Numbered from the stretch's first letter, positions 48,801 to 60,124 are shown. The stretch is 64,000 nucleotides of DNA from Pseudoxanthomonas sacheonensis (GCF_010093305.1 NZ_PDWS01000012.1:1-64000), one strand, 5' to 3'. Translations and numbers: made by a program. The notes: generated by a model from the sequence alone, not told the origin.

Positions 48801-49715
48801 GCCGTTACGGGCGAGACGCCAGCGCACCCGTCCTTCCACCCGATCGAAACGCACGCGCGGCACACTGCCGTTGCGCGGCAGGGCGGCGCCACGCAGACCT
48901 ACGTCCCGCAGCTTCAATTCCGAAGTGGCCAGAACCACGCGCCGCTTCCGCAATTCGACCCAACCCTGCACGCGTCCCGCGCCGGATTCGGCGCTCACGC
49001 CCGCATAGCGCAGCAGAGAAGCCCACTGCGCCATATCCACCGCTTGCGCATCCAGATAGGCGCGGCCATCGCCGCTGCCGCGATCGAAGTCGAACGCGAC
49101 CTGCACCGGCGCGCCTTCCTTGCGTATCCATGCGCGGGTGCCGACGCGCACGCGGCCGCCGTCCACGCGCAAACGCAGATCGATCTTCGGCAATTGCAGA
49201 TCCCAGCCCAGCGCTGGCGCCAACACCGACAGCTTGCCGTCGATCACCTGCAACTCGCCCAGACCTTCGAGATTCTTCAACGGATCGCCGACGGTTTTCT
49301 GTCCAGGCAATCCGAGCGCCGACCAGGTGCCGTCGTCGGCGCGCTGCAGGGTCAGCGACAATCCTCGCAGGCGCAGTTCGGTGAAGGAACGCCCCGGCAG
49401 CAGGCCCGCATACATCGACACCAGCACCTCCGCTTCGCCGATGCGCACTACCTCATCGCCTTCGCCCAGCCGCAGGCCGTCCAGCCGCAGCAAGGGGCCG
49501 CGACGCGTCCATTCGGTGGTCACATGGTCGAACGCCACCGGCCGGCCCGCGCGCGCGCTCAGCCATGCCGCGATCTTCTGCGGATGCCTTTCCGCAAGCG
49601 GCAGCACCTGGCTGGCGATGCCCAGCACCAGCGCCATGCACACCAGCGTGCCGGCCGCGACGTACCAGACGCCACGACGGGCCATGCGTAAACGACGGCG
49701 CAGCGGAGTAGGCAT
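45882..49715 (-). CDS. yhdP: YhdP-family AsmA-like phospholipid transport protein
   Basis: 1277 residues. YhdP spans the periplasm and carries phospholipids to the outer membrane together with TamB and YdbH in E. coli. An N-terminal membrane anchor (GVWYVAAGTLVCMALVLGIA) is followed by a very long beta-rich region (DUF3971 and AsmA-like C-terminal domain, e.g. DGPAAQINIRGSTDLRAQRF and PLGAAIGAAANAVLKKP). ATG 49715 (MPTPLRRRLRMARRG) is preferred. The frame continues upstream through a repeat to 49793, which would add 26 residues of repeat-encoded sequence; an internal ATG at 49685 is also possible. Confidence 0.92.
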   Translation of the reverse strand: MPTPLRRRLRMARRGVWYVAAGTLVCMALVLGIASQVLPLAERHPQKIAAWLSARAGRPVAFDHVTTEWTRRGPLLRLDGLRLGEGDEVVRIGEAEVLVSMYAGLLPGRSFTELRLRGLSLTLQRADDGTWSALGLPGQKTVGDPLKNLEGLGELQVIDGKLSVLAPALGWDLQLPKIDLRLRVDGGRVRVGTRAWIRKEGAPVQVAFDFDRGSGDGRAYLDAQAVDMAQWASLLRYAGVSAESGAGRVQGWVELRKRRVVLATSELKLRDVGLRGAALPRNGSVPRVRFDRVEGRVRWRLARNGWRFDAPQLLVGDEQAPQRLDGLVLAGGREYALLADQIDAAPLFSLMGLSDRIDPSLRQWLSQARPGARLARVALTGSRAAGMRAQGRLEGISFLAVGHSPGLNGLAGEFVGDEQGFALKLDPRTAFRFDWPTGFGVVHEVKLEGSLAGWREGAGWRLGTSALRIRGKDFGAQARGGLWFQGDGTRPWIDIAADIDETPVFAAKGFWIHDKMSKAAVDWLNRALVGGKVRNGRAIVSGDLDDWPFTRNNGRFEAVARIEGGQFKFQPDWPAMDQVSADIAFIGNGFSIEGQGALAGVRIDRFKAGIPEFSKSELSVEARGGSDAAQMLAMLRQSPLQKKYGDTLANLTASGPARATYEMLLPLHAQSKAARRTRGTVELSGARLTEKRWNLAFENVRGTADFDDDGFTAEKLAVSQKTQSGAAQPGQLSLRAGSGVRDRQHAFEAELSANLSASELLDRAPEIAWLRPYVEGRSQWTVGVTVPKGAASSTPSRLSLRSDLVGTTLKLPAPLDKPAFLALPTTVQTSMPMGAGNIDVAFGKLLALRARGDGRQSGVRVVLGSNAVTEAAPASGLIASGRTAALDAIEWIALAESGSGDGNGMPLRRIDVTADRLLLLGSAFPNTRLQVVPSGNGLAVTLAGPALAGSVQVPDAKGATITGKFARLYWRSATPGKPGAANAAAVSDPFDPASVPPQSLDIDDLRFGDARLGSAQLRTQQTAAGMRVQQLALRSPKQKIDIQGDWLGRGAAARTQLTADIDSQDLGGLLDDLGIKGRLGGGSGKVKFDANWSGSPAAFSLSTMQGNLHIAARNGQLLEVEPGAGRVLGLLSLTQLPRRMMLDFRDFFSKGFAFNRIDGNVRFGAGVARSEDMVMDGPAAQINIRGSTDLRAQRFDQTIEVLPKSGNLLTVVGAVAGGPLGAAIGAAANAVLKKPLGEIGAKTYRVTGPWKDPKVEVIGREQSRVQAAGKVNAAGAL

Positions 49716-49733
49716 CAGCGCGCCTCGCGCGCC

Positions 49734-49803
49734 GGGAATAGGGAATAGGGAATAGGGAATGGGAAAGGCGCGACCCCATTCTCCATTCCCCATTCCCCAT
49801 TCA
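49734..49803. repeat. GGGAATA/GGGAATGGGGA palindromic repeat
   Basis: GGGAATAGGGAATAGGGAAT... (49734-49763) faces CCCCATTCTCC...CCCATTC (49774-49802). It occupies the yhdP-rng gap. It is the same family as the in-frame insertion in dnaE and creates an in-frame upstream extension of yhdP. Confidence 0.85.
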
Positions 49804-49808
49804 CAGTC

Positions 49809-51296
49809 CTAAAGCAGCACCACATCGAACTGCTCCTGCAGGTATTGCTCATCGGCCTGGAAGCGGATCGACTTGCCCAGGAATTCCTCCAGCTCCGCCA
49901 CCGCCGGCGACTCCTCTTCGGTGATGCGCGCAACCACTTTGGGAGAGGCGATCACCAGCAGCCGCGCCGCTTCGAACTGGCGCACGGCGCGGGTGATCTC
50001 GCGGAAGATTTCGTAGGTGACGGTTTCGGCCGTCTTCACCGTACCGCGCCCGCCGCATTCATGGCAGGACTCGGACAGCTGGCGCTCCAGGCTTTCGATG
50101 GTGCGCTTGCGCGTCATCTCCACCAGGCCCAGCGGCGAGAACTCGTACACCGTGGTCTTGGCGTGGTCGCGCGACAGCGCCTTCTCCAGCGTGCGCAGCA
50201 CCTGGCGGCGATGCTCCGGATCGTCCATGTCGATGAAGTCGATGATGATGATCCCGCCCAGGTTGCGCAGGCGCAGCTGCCGCGCCACCGATTGCGCGGC
50301 CTCCAGGTTGGTGCGGTAGACGGTTTCCTCCAGGTTCCGCTGGCCCAGGAAGGAACCGGTGTTGACGTCGATGGTGGTCATCGCCTCGGTCTGGTCGATC
50401 ACCAGGTAGCCGCCGGATTTCAGCGGCACCTGCTTCTCCAGCGCGCGGCCGATCTCGTCTTCCACCCCGTACAGGTCGAAGATGGGGCGCTCGCCGGCGT
50501 AGTGCTCGATGCGTTCGGCCAATACCGGCATGTATTTCGCGGCGAAGGCCTGCAGGCGGTCGCAGGTTTCGCGCGAGTCCACCTTCACTTTCTCCACATC
50601 GCGGCGCATCAGATCGCGCACCGCGCGCAGCGGCAGGGTCAAGTCCTCGTAGATGCAGGCGCCCATCGCTGCTTCGCGGCTGCGCTGCTCCACCAGTGCC
50701 CAGACCCGCGACAGATAGGCGATGTCCTCGGCCAGCGCCTCCTGCGTCTGGCCCTCGGCATTGGTGCGCACGATGTAACCATGCCCGCCATGGGCGGCCG
50801 CCAACTCGCCTACCAGCGTCTTCAGGCGCAGGCGTTCGGCTTCGTCTTCGATGCGCGCGGAAACGCCAATCACTTTCGACTGCGGCAGCAGCACCATGTA
50901 GCGCGAAGGGATGCTGATCTGGGTGGTCAGGCGCGCTCCCTTGCTGCCGATGGGATCCTTGACCACCTGCACCACGATGTCCTGGCCGTCGCGCAGAAGC
51001 TCCACGATGGGCGTGGCGGTGGCCGGCGCCGGCGACACCTCGACTTCGTCGCCGCTGGTGGCCGGCACCGCGCGGACGACGTCGTTGGCGTGCAGGAAAG
51101 CGGCGCGGTCCAGGCCCACCTCGACGAACGCGGCCTGCATGCCGGGCATCACCCGCTGCACCTTGCCCTTGTAGATGTTGCCGACCACACCGCGGCGCCA
51201 ACCGCGCTCGATGTGCAGTTCCTGCAGCATGCCGTTCTCGACCACGGCCACGCGGGTCTCGCGCGGGGTGACGTTGACCAGTATTTCCTCGGACAT
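49809..51296 (-). CDS. rng: Ribonuclease G
   Basis: 495 residues. It matures 16S rRNA 5' ends and degrades mRNA. An S1 domain (GNIYKGKVQRVMPGMQAAFV) is followed by the RNase H-like and DNase-like catalytic part with metal residues in TIDVNTGSFLGQRNLEET and IIDFIDMD, and the Zn-link CHECGGRG near the C-terminus. ATG 51296 overlaps the maf stop (TGATG); a GTG at 51299 is possible. The C-terminal degradosome tail of RNase E is absent, so this is RNase G. Confidence 0.95.
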   Translation of the reverse strand: MSEEILVNVTPRETRVAVVENGMLQELHIERGWRRGVVGNIYKGKVQRVMPGMQAAFVEVGLDRAAFLHANDVVRAVPATSGDEVEVSPAPATATPIVELLRDGQDIVVQVVKDPIGSKGARLTTQISIPSRYMVLLPQSKVIGVSARIEDEAERLRLKTLVGELAAAHGGHGYIVRTNAEGQTQEALAEDIAYLSRVWALVEQRSREAAMGACIYEDLTLPLRAVRDLMRRDVEKVKVDSRETCDRLQAFAAKYMPVLAERIEHYAGERPIFDLYGVEDEIGRALEKQVPLKSGGYLVIDQTEAMTTIDVNTGSFLGQRNLEETVYRTNLEAAQSVARQLRLRNLGGIIIIDFIDMDDPEHRRQVLRTLEKALSRDHAKTTVYEFSPLGLVEMTRKRTIESLERQLSESCHECGGRGTVKTAETVTYEIFREITRAVRQFEAARLLVIASPKVVARITEEESPAVAELEEFLGKSIRFQADEQYLQEQFDVVLL

Positions 51297-51862
51297 CACT
51301 GCACCCCGAACGACTTCAACAACCGCGACGTCTCGAACAGGGGCAAACCCATCACCCCCGAGTAGCTGCCGGACAGATGGCGCACGAACCGCTCGGCCGC
51401 GCCCTGGATGCCGTAGGCGCCGGCCTTGCCCTCGGCCTGGCCGGTAGCGACATAGGCGGCGATTTCGTCTTCCCCCAGTTCGGCGAAGGATACTTCCGAT
51501 ACCGATACCGCCTGCGCCTCGCGGCTGGCGCTGACCAGCGAAACCGCCGTCACCGCCAGATGGGTGCGCCCGGAAAGGCGGCGCAGCATGGCGGCCGCAT
51601 CGGCGGCATCGCGCGGTTTGCCGAACACTTCGTCGTCCAGGATCACCTCGGTGTCGGCCCCCAGCACCAGGGCATCAGGTACCGACATGACCGTCAGCAG
51701 GCCGGCGCCGGCCTTCTCCCGGGCGACGCGGCGCACGTATTCCTCGGCCGGCTCGTTGGGCTGGCGGTGTTCGGGGATATCCAGATCCAGAACGCCGAAA
51801 TCCACCCCCAGACGGGCCAGCAGCTCTGCCCGGCGGGGCGATTTCGATGCGAGATACAACAT
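51296..51862 (-). CDS. maf: Maf family nucleotide pyrophosphatase (YhdE-type)
   Basis: 188 residues. Maf proteins hydrolyse dTTP/UTP or modified pyrimidine nucleotides to monophosphates, a housecleaning role that may also affect division. N-terminal [16 protein letters not shown] and [16 protein letters not shown], with [12 protein letters not shown], match the YhdE-type group. It is immediately followed by rng, as in many gammaproteobacteria, and starts the rng-yhdP-tldD transcription direction. Confidence 0.94.
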   Translation of the reverse strand: MLYLASKSPRRAELLARLGVDFGVLDLDIPEHRQPNEPAEEYVRRVAREKAGAGLLTVMSVPDALVLGADTEVILDDEVFGKPRDAADAAAMLRRLSGRTHLAVTAVSLVSASREAQAVSVSEVSFAELGEDEIAAYVATGQAEGKAGAYGIQGAAERFVRHLSGSYSGVMGLPLFETSRLLKSFGVQ

Positions 51863-52022
51863 AGGGGCAGGATACCCTGCGCATGCTGACTGAATGGCCG
51901 CTCAAGCAAGCGGGCCGAACGGAACCCCGACACGGCTCACAACGCGTTCATGCTTACCCGAACACCCTAGCCCGCGCTTTTGCATGGCTCAGGCAACAAC
52001 CGCATACCTCAAGGAGAACCCA

Positions 52023-52760
52023 ATGCGCATCCGTTCGTTACGCCCCCTGCTGCTCGCCCTGTCCCTCGCCCTCGGAGCCACCACCATGACCGCCCATGCC
52101 CAGAACGCCGCCGGCTACGCAGTCCCCACCGACGGCACCCTGCTCTCGGTCTCGGCCAATGCCGAAGCCTCGCGCGTGCCGGACGTGGCCACCATTTCCG
52201 CCGGTGTGGTGACCCAGGCGGTGGACGGCAACGCCGCCATGCGCCAGAACGCCGAGCAGATGGCCAAGGTCATGGCCGCCATCAAGGCGGCGGGCATCGC
52301 CGAAAAAGACATCCAGACCAGCGGCATCAACCTCAGCCCGCAGTACCGCTATGTGGAGAACGAGGCGCCGAAGATCACCGGCTTCCAGGCCAGCAATACG
52401 GTCAACCTGAAAGTGCGCGACATCGCCAAGCTGGGCAAGGTGCTGGACGCACTGGCCGCACAGGGCAGCAACCAGATCAACGGCCCCAGCTTCGAGATCG
52501 ACCAACCCGAACCGGTCTACGACGAGGCCCGCCTGGCGGCGCTGAAGAAGGCCCAGGCCCGCGCCGAAACCTATGCCAAGTCGCTGGACCTGAAGGTACG
52601 CCGCATCGTCAGCATTTCCGAAGGCGGCGGCGGCAACTTCCGTCCGGTGCCGATGATGGCGATGGCCAAGAGCATGGACCGTGCCGAATCGACCGCGGTT
52701 TCGCCGGGCGAGACCACCCTGTCGGTCAATCTGGACGTGGTGTTCGAATTGGGCAAGTGA
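52023..52760 (+). CDS. SIMPL-domain (DUF541) periplasmic protein
   Basis: 245 residues with a signal peptide (SLRPLLLALSLALGATTMTAHA-QN). The DUF541 core is LSVSANAEASRVPDVATISAG through FELGK at the C-terminus, including MRQNAEQMAKVMAAIKAAGI and KDIQTSGINLSPQYRY. SIMPL proteins form periplasmic ring-like oligomers; E. coli YggE is linked to oxidative stress. Function here unknown. AAGGAGA upstream gives a good ribosome site at ATG 52023. Confidence 0.9.
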   Translation: MRIRSLRPLLLALSLALGATTMTAHAQNAAGYAVPTDGTLLSVSANAEASRVPDVATISAGVVTQAVDGNAAMRQNAEQMAKVMAAIKAAGIAEKDIQTSGINLSPQYRYVENEAPKITGFQASNTVNLKVRDIAKLGKVLDALAAQGSNQINGPSFEIDQPEPVYDEARLAALKKAQARAETYAKSLDLKVRRIVSISEGGGGNFRPVPMMAMAKSMDRAESTAVSPGETTLSVNLDVVFELGK

Positions 52761-52784
52761 ATCCTGCCGCCCATCGGACCTTGA

Positions 52785-52809
52785 AACGGCGCCTTGCGGC
52801 GCCGTTTTT
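52785..52809 (+). terminator. Terminator after the SIMPL gene
   Basis: AACGGCGCC, loop ttgc, GGCGCCGTT, then TTT (52785-52809). A nine-bp stem with a short T-run, 24 bases after the stop codon. Confidence 0.85.
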
Positions 52810-52810
52810 C

Positions 52811-52911
52811 GTAGGTCGGGGCTACGCCCCCGACGCGCGAGCTGCCGGGATTCCGGGATTCAAAGAAGGGGTTTCCAATTCCCAAGCGTCGGGGGCGTAG
52901 CCCCGACCTAC
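52811..52911. repeat. GTAG-headed REP pair
   Basis: GTAGGTCGGGGCTACGCCCC...CGAC at the left and GTCGGGGGCGTAGCCCCGAC...CTAC at the right. The same family as 15529-15633. It sits directly after the terminator of the SIMPL gene; the remaining 130 bases to the TonB-like gene show only its GGAGGTG ribosome site at 53034-53040. Confidence 0.88.
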
Positions 52912-53044
52912 GTCTATGGTCTAAGTCCTCTTGTCAGCCGCCCGAAGCCGGCGCATTGTCGGGTTGCGGCACGGCAGACCGGTTTAACCCCACGGCCCGT
53001 GTCCAGGCGTTGTTCCTCTCGCATACCCAATATGGAGGTGGATC

Positions 53045-53701
53045 ATGGTTCGCACACTGCCGGTCGATTCCGAAACCCGTCCCGAACTGCCGCGCATCCT
53101 GGCGATCGCCTTCGCGATCGCCGTGCATGTATTGGCGCTCTTGTTGCTGTTGATCCCGATGGCGACGCCTGTTCTGGTGCCGCTTGCCGATGACAGACCC
53201 GATGTTTCCATCATCAAGCGGGAAAAGCAGGTCATCGAAAAGAAGGAAGTCGAAGTCGTACCCAAGCGCGAAGTGCAGTCACCCACCACCAAGCCGCAAG
53301 AAATAACGAAGCCCCAGGTGGATCCGCCCGAGATAGTGGACGGCGGCACTGTGTTCACGAACAACACCGGCACCTTGGACCCGGGCCCTGTCGTAGTTCC
53401 TGGCCCCGTGGAAACGGGTCCGGTCAACGTGGGCAGCTTGTCTTACGTGAGGGCACCCCCGCCCGCTTATCCGCGGGCCGAAATCCGCAATGGCGTTGGC
53501 GGCACTGTCCTCCTGCGCGTCCTGGTGGATGTGGATGGCCGGCCATTGGAAGTGGTGGTCCTCGACAGCAGCGGCAACCGCAACCTGGATCGCGCCGCGC
53601 GGGAAAACGTGCTGAAGAACTGGCTGTTCCAGCCGGCCATGCGCGATGGCCAGCCGGTCCAGGCCTACGGCAAGGTGCCGGTGGTGTTTTCGGTGCAATG
53701 A
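53045..53701 (+). CDS. TonB-family energy-transducer-like protein
   Basis: 218 residues. One membrane anchor near residues 20-40 (ILAIAFAIAVHVLALLLLLI) is followed by a Pro/Lys/Glu-rich periplasmic linker (KPQEITKPQVDPPE) and a C-terminal TonB domain (PPPAYPRAEIRNGVGGTVLL, LDRAARENVLKNWLFQPAM). It may pass proton-motive force to outer-membrane receptors or serve as a TonB-like periplasmic linker. No exbB/exbD or receptor gene is adjacent. A strong GGAGGTG precedes the ATG. Confidence 0.88.
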   Translation: MVRTLPVDSETRPELPRILAIAFAIAVHVLALLLLLIPMATPVLVPLADDRPDVSIIKREKQVIEKKEVEVVPKREVQSPTTKPQEITKPQVDPPEIVDGGTVFTNNTGTLDPGPVVVPGPVETGPVNVGSLSYVRAPPPAYPRAEIRNGVGGTVLLRVLVDVDGRPLEVVVLDSSGNRNLDRAARENVLKNWLFQPAMRDGQPVQAYGKVPVVFSVQ

Positions 53702-53738
53702 GTGGGTCGGGGCTGACCGTATAAAGAAAGATCTTCAC

Positions 53739-53844
53739 CGTCATCCCAGCGAACGCTGGGATCCATTTTGACTTTGCTCTTGCTGTTGTGCCTGACCAGT
53801 GAAAGCCAAAATCAAGATGGATCCCAGCTTGCGCTGGGATGACG
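53739..53844. repeat. CGTCATCCCAGCG inverted repeat
   Basis: CGTCATCCCAGCGAACGCTG... faces ...CAGCTTGCGCTGGGATGACG around a spacer with TTTGCTCTTGCTGTTG. A second copy is at 55564-55668. The 204-base gap before rlmH shows nothing else. Confidence 0.87.
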
Positions 53845-53905
53845 TCCGTTCGGTGGAAAGTCGTTCGGGCGAAGTGCGCAACAGGGCGGCGCAAGACTGC
53901 AGCGC

Positions 53906-54376
53906 TCAAGCCCGGTGGTAAGGATGATTGGCCAGCATCGCCGCAGCTCGATACAGCTGTTCGGCGACCAACAGCCGTGCCAGCATGTGCGGCAAGGTCA
54001 GCGGACCCAGCGACCAGGTTTCATTGGCGGCCGACAGCACATCCGCCGCATGTCCTTCGGGCCCGCCGATCAGGAACACCAGGTCGCGGCCTTGCCCACG
54101 CCAATGCTCCATGCGCTGGGCGAGTTGTTCGGAAGAATGCGCCTTGCCGGTGACTTCCAGTGCGACGACGTGTGAATTCCTGGGTATCGCGGCCAAGACC
54201 CGCCGCCCTTCGTCGTCGATCGCACGCTGCGCATCGCGGCCCTTGCCGCGCAAGCCGGGTTCGATTTCGATCAGATCCAGTGGCAGCCAGTGCGAAAGCC
54301 GCTTCTGGTATTCGGCAAACCCCTGCGCCACCCAAGCGGGCGCGCGTTCGCCGGTGGCGATCAGGCGCGCCTTCAT
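53906..54376 (-). CDS. rlmH: 23S rRNA pseudouridine-1915 N3-methyltransferase
   Basis: 156 residues, the invariant length of RlmH. It methylates Psi1915 in helix 69 of 70S ribosomes. A trefoil-knot SPOUT fold is indicated by FLIGGPEGHAADVL and the C-terminal ARLLVAEQLYRA...NHPYHRA. It follows rsfS after 21 bases, the normal order. Confidence 0.96.
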   Translation of the reverse strand: MKARLIATGERAPAWVAQGFAEYQKRLSHWLPLDLIEIEPGLRGKGRDAQRAIDDEGRRVLAAIPRNSHVVALEVTGKAHSSEQLAQRMEHWRGQGRDLVFLIGGPEGHAADVLSAANETWSLGPLTLPHMLARLLVAEQLYRAAAMLANHPYHRA

Positions 54377-54397
54377 CGCATGGTCCGCGTCGCGCGC

Positions 54398-54814
54398 TTA
54401 GCGCCGCTCGTAGTCCGCGGTTTCATGGTCGTCCGGCGGATTGTCGCCGACCGTCCACAGGCGCTCCAGCGCATAGAACTCGCGCACGCGCGGCAGCATG
54501 ACGTGCACGATGACGTCGCCCAGGTCCACCAGCACCCATTCGGCTTCACGTTCGCCTTCCACGCCCAGCGGCATCACGTCCAGCTTCTTGGCGAACTTGA
54601 CGACTTCATCGGCACTGGATTTGACGTGGCGGGTGGAGGTGCCCGAGGCGATCACCAGGTAGTCGGCGACGCTGGACTTGCCGCGCACGTCGATCTCGAC
54701 GACATCCTTGGCCTTGAGTTCCTGGAGCGCCGCGTGCACGTTGGCTAGCAATACGGGGACCGACGGCGGCGGGTTGGGAAGACGGGTCTTGATGACTTGT
54801 GCTTGGCTGGACAA
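54398..54814 (-). CDS. rsfS: Ribosomal silencing factor RsfS
   Basis: 138 residues. It binds L14 and blocks subunit joining when nutrients are scarce. The family core is [40 protein letters not shown] and [20 protein letters not shown]. The start codon is TTG at 54814, giving the SSQAQVIK N-terminus seen in related genera; no better ATG fits. nadD lies 30 bases upstream. Confidence 0.93.
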   Translation of the reverse strand: MSSQAQVIKTRLPNPPPSVPVLLANVHAALQELKAKDVVEIDVRGKSSVADYLVIASGTSTRHVKSSADEVVKFAKKLDVMPLGVEGEREAEWVLVDLGDVIVHVMLPRVREFYALERLWTVGDNPPDDHETADYERR

Positions 54815-54844
54815 AGGCTTGGAAGCTCTTGGGGTTGGCGCGAA

Positions 54845-55507
54845 TTATAGCGGACTGGGTCCGGGGGCCGGCTGTGAATACAGGCCGTTGCGGGCGATGA
54901 AACCCGCCACCGCAGGCGGTACCAGCCCTTGCCAGGGCTCGCCGTGGGCGATCCGGCGACGAATATCGCTGGCCGACTCGGGATGCAGCGGCTGGTTCAA
55001 CAGGAACAACCGGCCGGCCGGCGTGGTTTTGAGGGTCTGGGGCGAATCCGTCCAGCGCCCCGCCACCGCCGCCGTCAGCTCCGGGGACAGTTCGCCGTCC
55101 AATGGGCTGCCCGGGCGCGGCGCCACCACGAAATGGGCGAAACCGAACAACGCCTCCCATTCACGCCAGGTCGGCAGGCCGACGAAACTGTCGGCGCCGA
55201 CCAGCAGGGCGATGGGCATGCCCGGGCCGAATTCCGCCCGCAATCCGCGCAGGGTATCGATGCTGTAGGAGCGGCCCTGGCGTTGCAGCTCGCGCCGGTC
55301 GACCAGCAGCCCCGGCTCATCGGCTACCGCCAGATCCAGCATTTCCGCGCGTTGTCCCGCATCGGCGCCGGGCGGCGCGCGATGCGGCGGATCGGCCGCG
55401 GGCATCAGCCGCACCCGGCAGCCGAGTTCGTCGCGCGCGGCGCGCGCTATGGCGACATGGCCGTTATGGACGGGGTCGAAGGTGCCGCCGTAGAAGAGTT
55501 TCAGCAT
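54845..55507 (-). CDS. nadD: Nicotinate-nucleotide adenylyltransferase
   Basis: 220 residues. It adenylates nicotinate mononucleotide in NAD synthesis. The T/HxGH nucleotidyl motif is in LKLFYGGTFDPVHNGHVAIA, and the C-terminal SASDIRRRIAHGEP is the ISSTxIR-type signature. A repeat separates it from holA, but the order holA-nadD-rsfS-rlmH is conserved in gammaproteobacteria. Confidence 0.95.
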   Translation of the reverse strand: MLKLFYGGTFDPVHNGHVAIARAARDELGCRVRLMPAADPPHRAPPGADAGQRAEMLDLAVADEPGLLVDRRELQRQGRSYSIDTLRGLRAEFGPGMPIALLVGADSFVGLPTWREWEALFGFAHFVVAPRPGSPLDGELSPELTAAVAGRWTDSPQTLKTTPAGRLFLLNQPLHPESASDIRRRIAHGEPWQGLVPPAVAGFIARNGLYSQPAPGPSPL

Positions 55508-55563
55508 TGGTTATGCAGTGATTTCCGAAGTCAGCGTGGCCGGGAAACTGCGAATCCTTCCGT

Positions 55564-55668
55564 CGTCATCCCAGCGAAAGCTGGGATCCATCTTGATCTT
55601 GGCTCTCACCGAGAGACTTCAGAGCAAAAGCAAAGTCAAAATGGATCCCACCTTTCGCTGGGATGACG
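55564..55668. repeat. CGTCATCCCAGCG inverted repeat
   Basis: CGTCATCCCAGCGAAAGCTG at the left and its inverse TTTCGCTGGGATGACG at the right enclose a spacer with AGAGCAAAAGCAAAGTC. It is the second copy of the 53739-53844 family and fills the gap between nadD and holA. Confidence 0.87.
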
Positions 55669-55706
55669 ATCGTAGAGGCTACTGAACGTGTCTTCGCGGC
55701 GACCAC

Positions 55707-56741
55707 TCACGCCACCAGCAGCCGCACCGCCCTGGCTTCGGCGATGGCCAGCAGCAGCCGTTCCAGCGCCACCCAGGCGTCGCCGTCGGCACGGCCCTTG
55801 GCGATGCGGTCGATGCGCGAAGCCTCGGCGGCGAAGCGATCCCAGCGGGCGGGATTGGGATGGCGCTGCAGCGCGCGCTTGAACGGCGCCTGCTTGGTCT
55901 CCCAGATTCCCTGCGTTTTCATTTCCGAGGCCAGATTGGCGCCGCGCGCCTGCGCACGCGCCAGCGCGGCGGTGCGCAGCAGCTCCTTGACCACCATGGG
56001 CATCAGCCCGGCGACCACCTCGCCTTCGGCACGCAGCCCCGCGATCATGCGCGACACCTGCGGCCCCTGCCCGCCCAATACGGCGTCGGTCAGGCGGAAT
56101 ACGTCGTAACGCGCGGCATCGGCGACCAGCGATTCCATCTTTTCCGCATCCAGGGTATCGCCGTCGGCCAGCAGGGCCAGCTTGTCTATTTCCTGCGCGG
56201 CGGCCAGCAGGTTGCCTTCCACGCGCTCGACCAGGATCTGCACCGCATCGCGGTCGGCGCGCAGGCCCTTGGCGCGCAACCGGCTTTCGACCCAGCCGGC
56301 CAGCTCGTGCGGCTTGATCGCCCAGGCGATGGCGAGCGCTCCTATTTTGGAGATGGCATCGGTCCACTTGCCGTGATGGGCCTTGCTCCACTCGCCGGCC
56401 GTGATCAGCAGCACCACATCTGGCGGCGGGTTCGCGCAGAACGCGGCGATGGCTTCGGCGCCGTCCTTGCCGGGCTTGCCGGTGGGCAGGCGCACTTCCA
56501 CCAGACGGCGCGCGCTGAACAGGCTGGGTGCGTTGAACGTGGCTTCCAGCGTGGCCCAATCGAAATCGCGACCGTCGGCATCGAAGACCTCGCGCTCGCC
56601 TATGCCCTGGGCGCGCGCCTGCCGGCGCACCGCATCGGCCGCCTCCAGCACGCGCAGCATTTCCGGACCGGCGATCAGGTAGACCGGATGCAGCGCGGCG
56701 TCATCGGGCAGCGCGGCCAGCCGTTCCGGGGTCAGTTCCAT
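55707..56741 (-). CDS. holA: DNA polymerase III delta subunit
   Basis: 344 residues. It opens the sliding clamp in the clamp loader. N-terminal AALHPVYLIAGPEMLRVLEA resembles the degenerate P-loop region of delta; DLVLLITAGEW-type PPDVVLLITAGEWSK and LVERVEGNLLAAAQEIDKL are typical. It ends the leuS-lptE-holA group, five bases after lptE. Confidence 0.94.
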   Translation of the reverse strand: MELTPERLAALPDDAALHPVYLIAGPEMLRVLEAADAVRRQARAQGIGEREVFDADGRDFDWATLEATFNAPSLFSARRLVEVRLPTGKPGKDGAEAIAAFCANPPPDVVLLITAGEWSKAHHGKWTDAISKIGALAIAWAIKPHELAGWVESRLRAKGLRADRDAVQILVERVEGNLLAAAQEIDKLALLADGDTLDAEKMESLVADAARYDVFRLTDAVLGGQGPQVSRMIAGLRAEGEVVAGLMPMVVKELLRTAALARAQARGANLASEMKTQGIWETKQAPFKRALQRHPNPARWDRFAAEASRIDRIAKGRADGDAWVALERLLLAIAEARAVRLLVA

Positions 56742-56746
56742 CAGGC

Positions 56747-57289
56747 TTAAGGCGCGGGTTTCCGGCCCTGCGCACCGCCCTGGATCACGCCGTCGACGCG
56801 GCGCAGGATCGAGGCGGCCATCTCGCGGCGCAGCTCGTCGGCCAGGATTTCGCGTTCGGTTGTGGTGCCGGTGACGTTTTCAGGGGGCGCGACATAATCG
56901 CGGGACAGCTCGACCACCTGCTGGGGCACCAATTCGGAGCCGTCTGCGCGGCGGAACACGAATACCGCGGCGTAGCGCAGGCTGAATTCCTGCGCCCGGC
57001 CGCGGTCGTCCATGGCGATGGGCAGATCGCCCCAACGCTCGGAAAGGATTTCCAGGCTCGCTACATTGGTGGCGTCGGCTTCGGCGGCCACCGCTCCGGC
57101 GTGCCTCAGCCCGGTGGCTACGGCTTCGGCCAGCGGACTGTACTGCGTGGTCGAGGTGACCCGCACCGGCCCCAGATCGGCCGGCAACGCGATCTTGTTG
57201 CGCAGGTGGAAGCCGCAGGCGGAAAGGGCGAGGGCCAGCACGCAGGCCGCCAGCAGGCGCAGAACGGGTAACGCGGAGCTTCTGATCAT
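56747..57289 (-). CDS. lptE: LPS assembly lipoprotein LptE
   Basis: 180 residues. LptE plugs the LptD barrel that inserts LPS into the outer membrane, the endpoint of the lpx pathway encoded earlier. A lipoprotein signal ends LALALSACGFHLR with the lipidated Cys at about 25. The mature part is short and beta-rich (RVTSTTQYSPLAEAVATGLR, LSRDYVAPPENVTG). ATG 57289 was chosen because it starts the signal sequence. It lies between leuS and holA as in most gammaproteobacteria. Confidence 0.93.
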   Translation of the reverse strand: MIRSSALPVLRLLAACVLALALSACGFHLRNKIALPADLGPVRVTSTTQYSPLAEAVATGLRHAGAVAAEADATNVASLEILSERWGDLPIAMDDRGRAQEFSLRYAAVFVFRRADGSELVPQQVVELSRDYVAPPENVTGTTTEREILADELRREMAASILRRVDGVIQGGAQGRKPAP

Positions 57290-57363
57290 GGGCGAAGTCT
57301 GGACGAGCCGGCCATGGGCGGCAATAGCCAACCCGGATGGCAGGTGAATATCCCCGTCCGCGC

Positions 57364-60093
<2,730 letters not shown>

Positions 60094-60124
60094 CTATCGT
60101 GGCCGACCCGTCCCGGAGCCCGCC

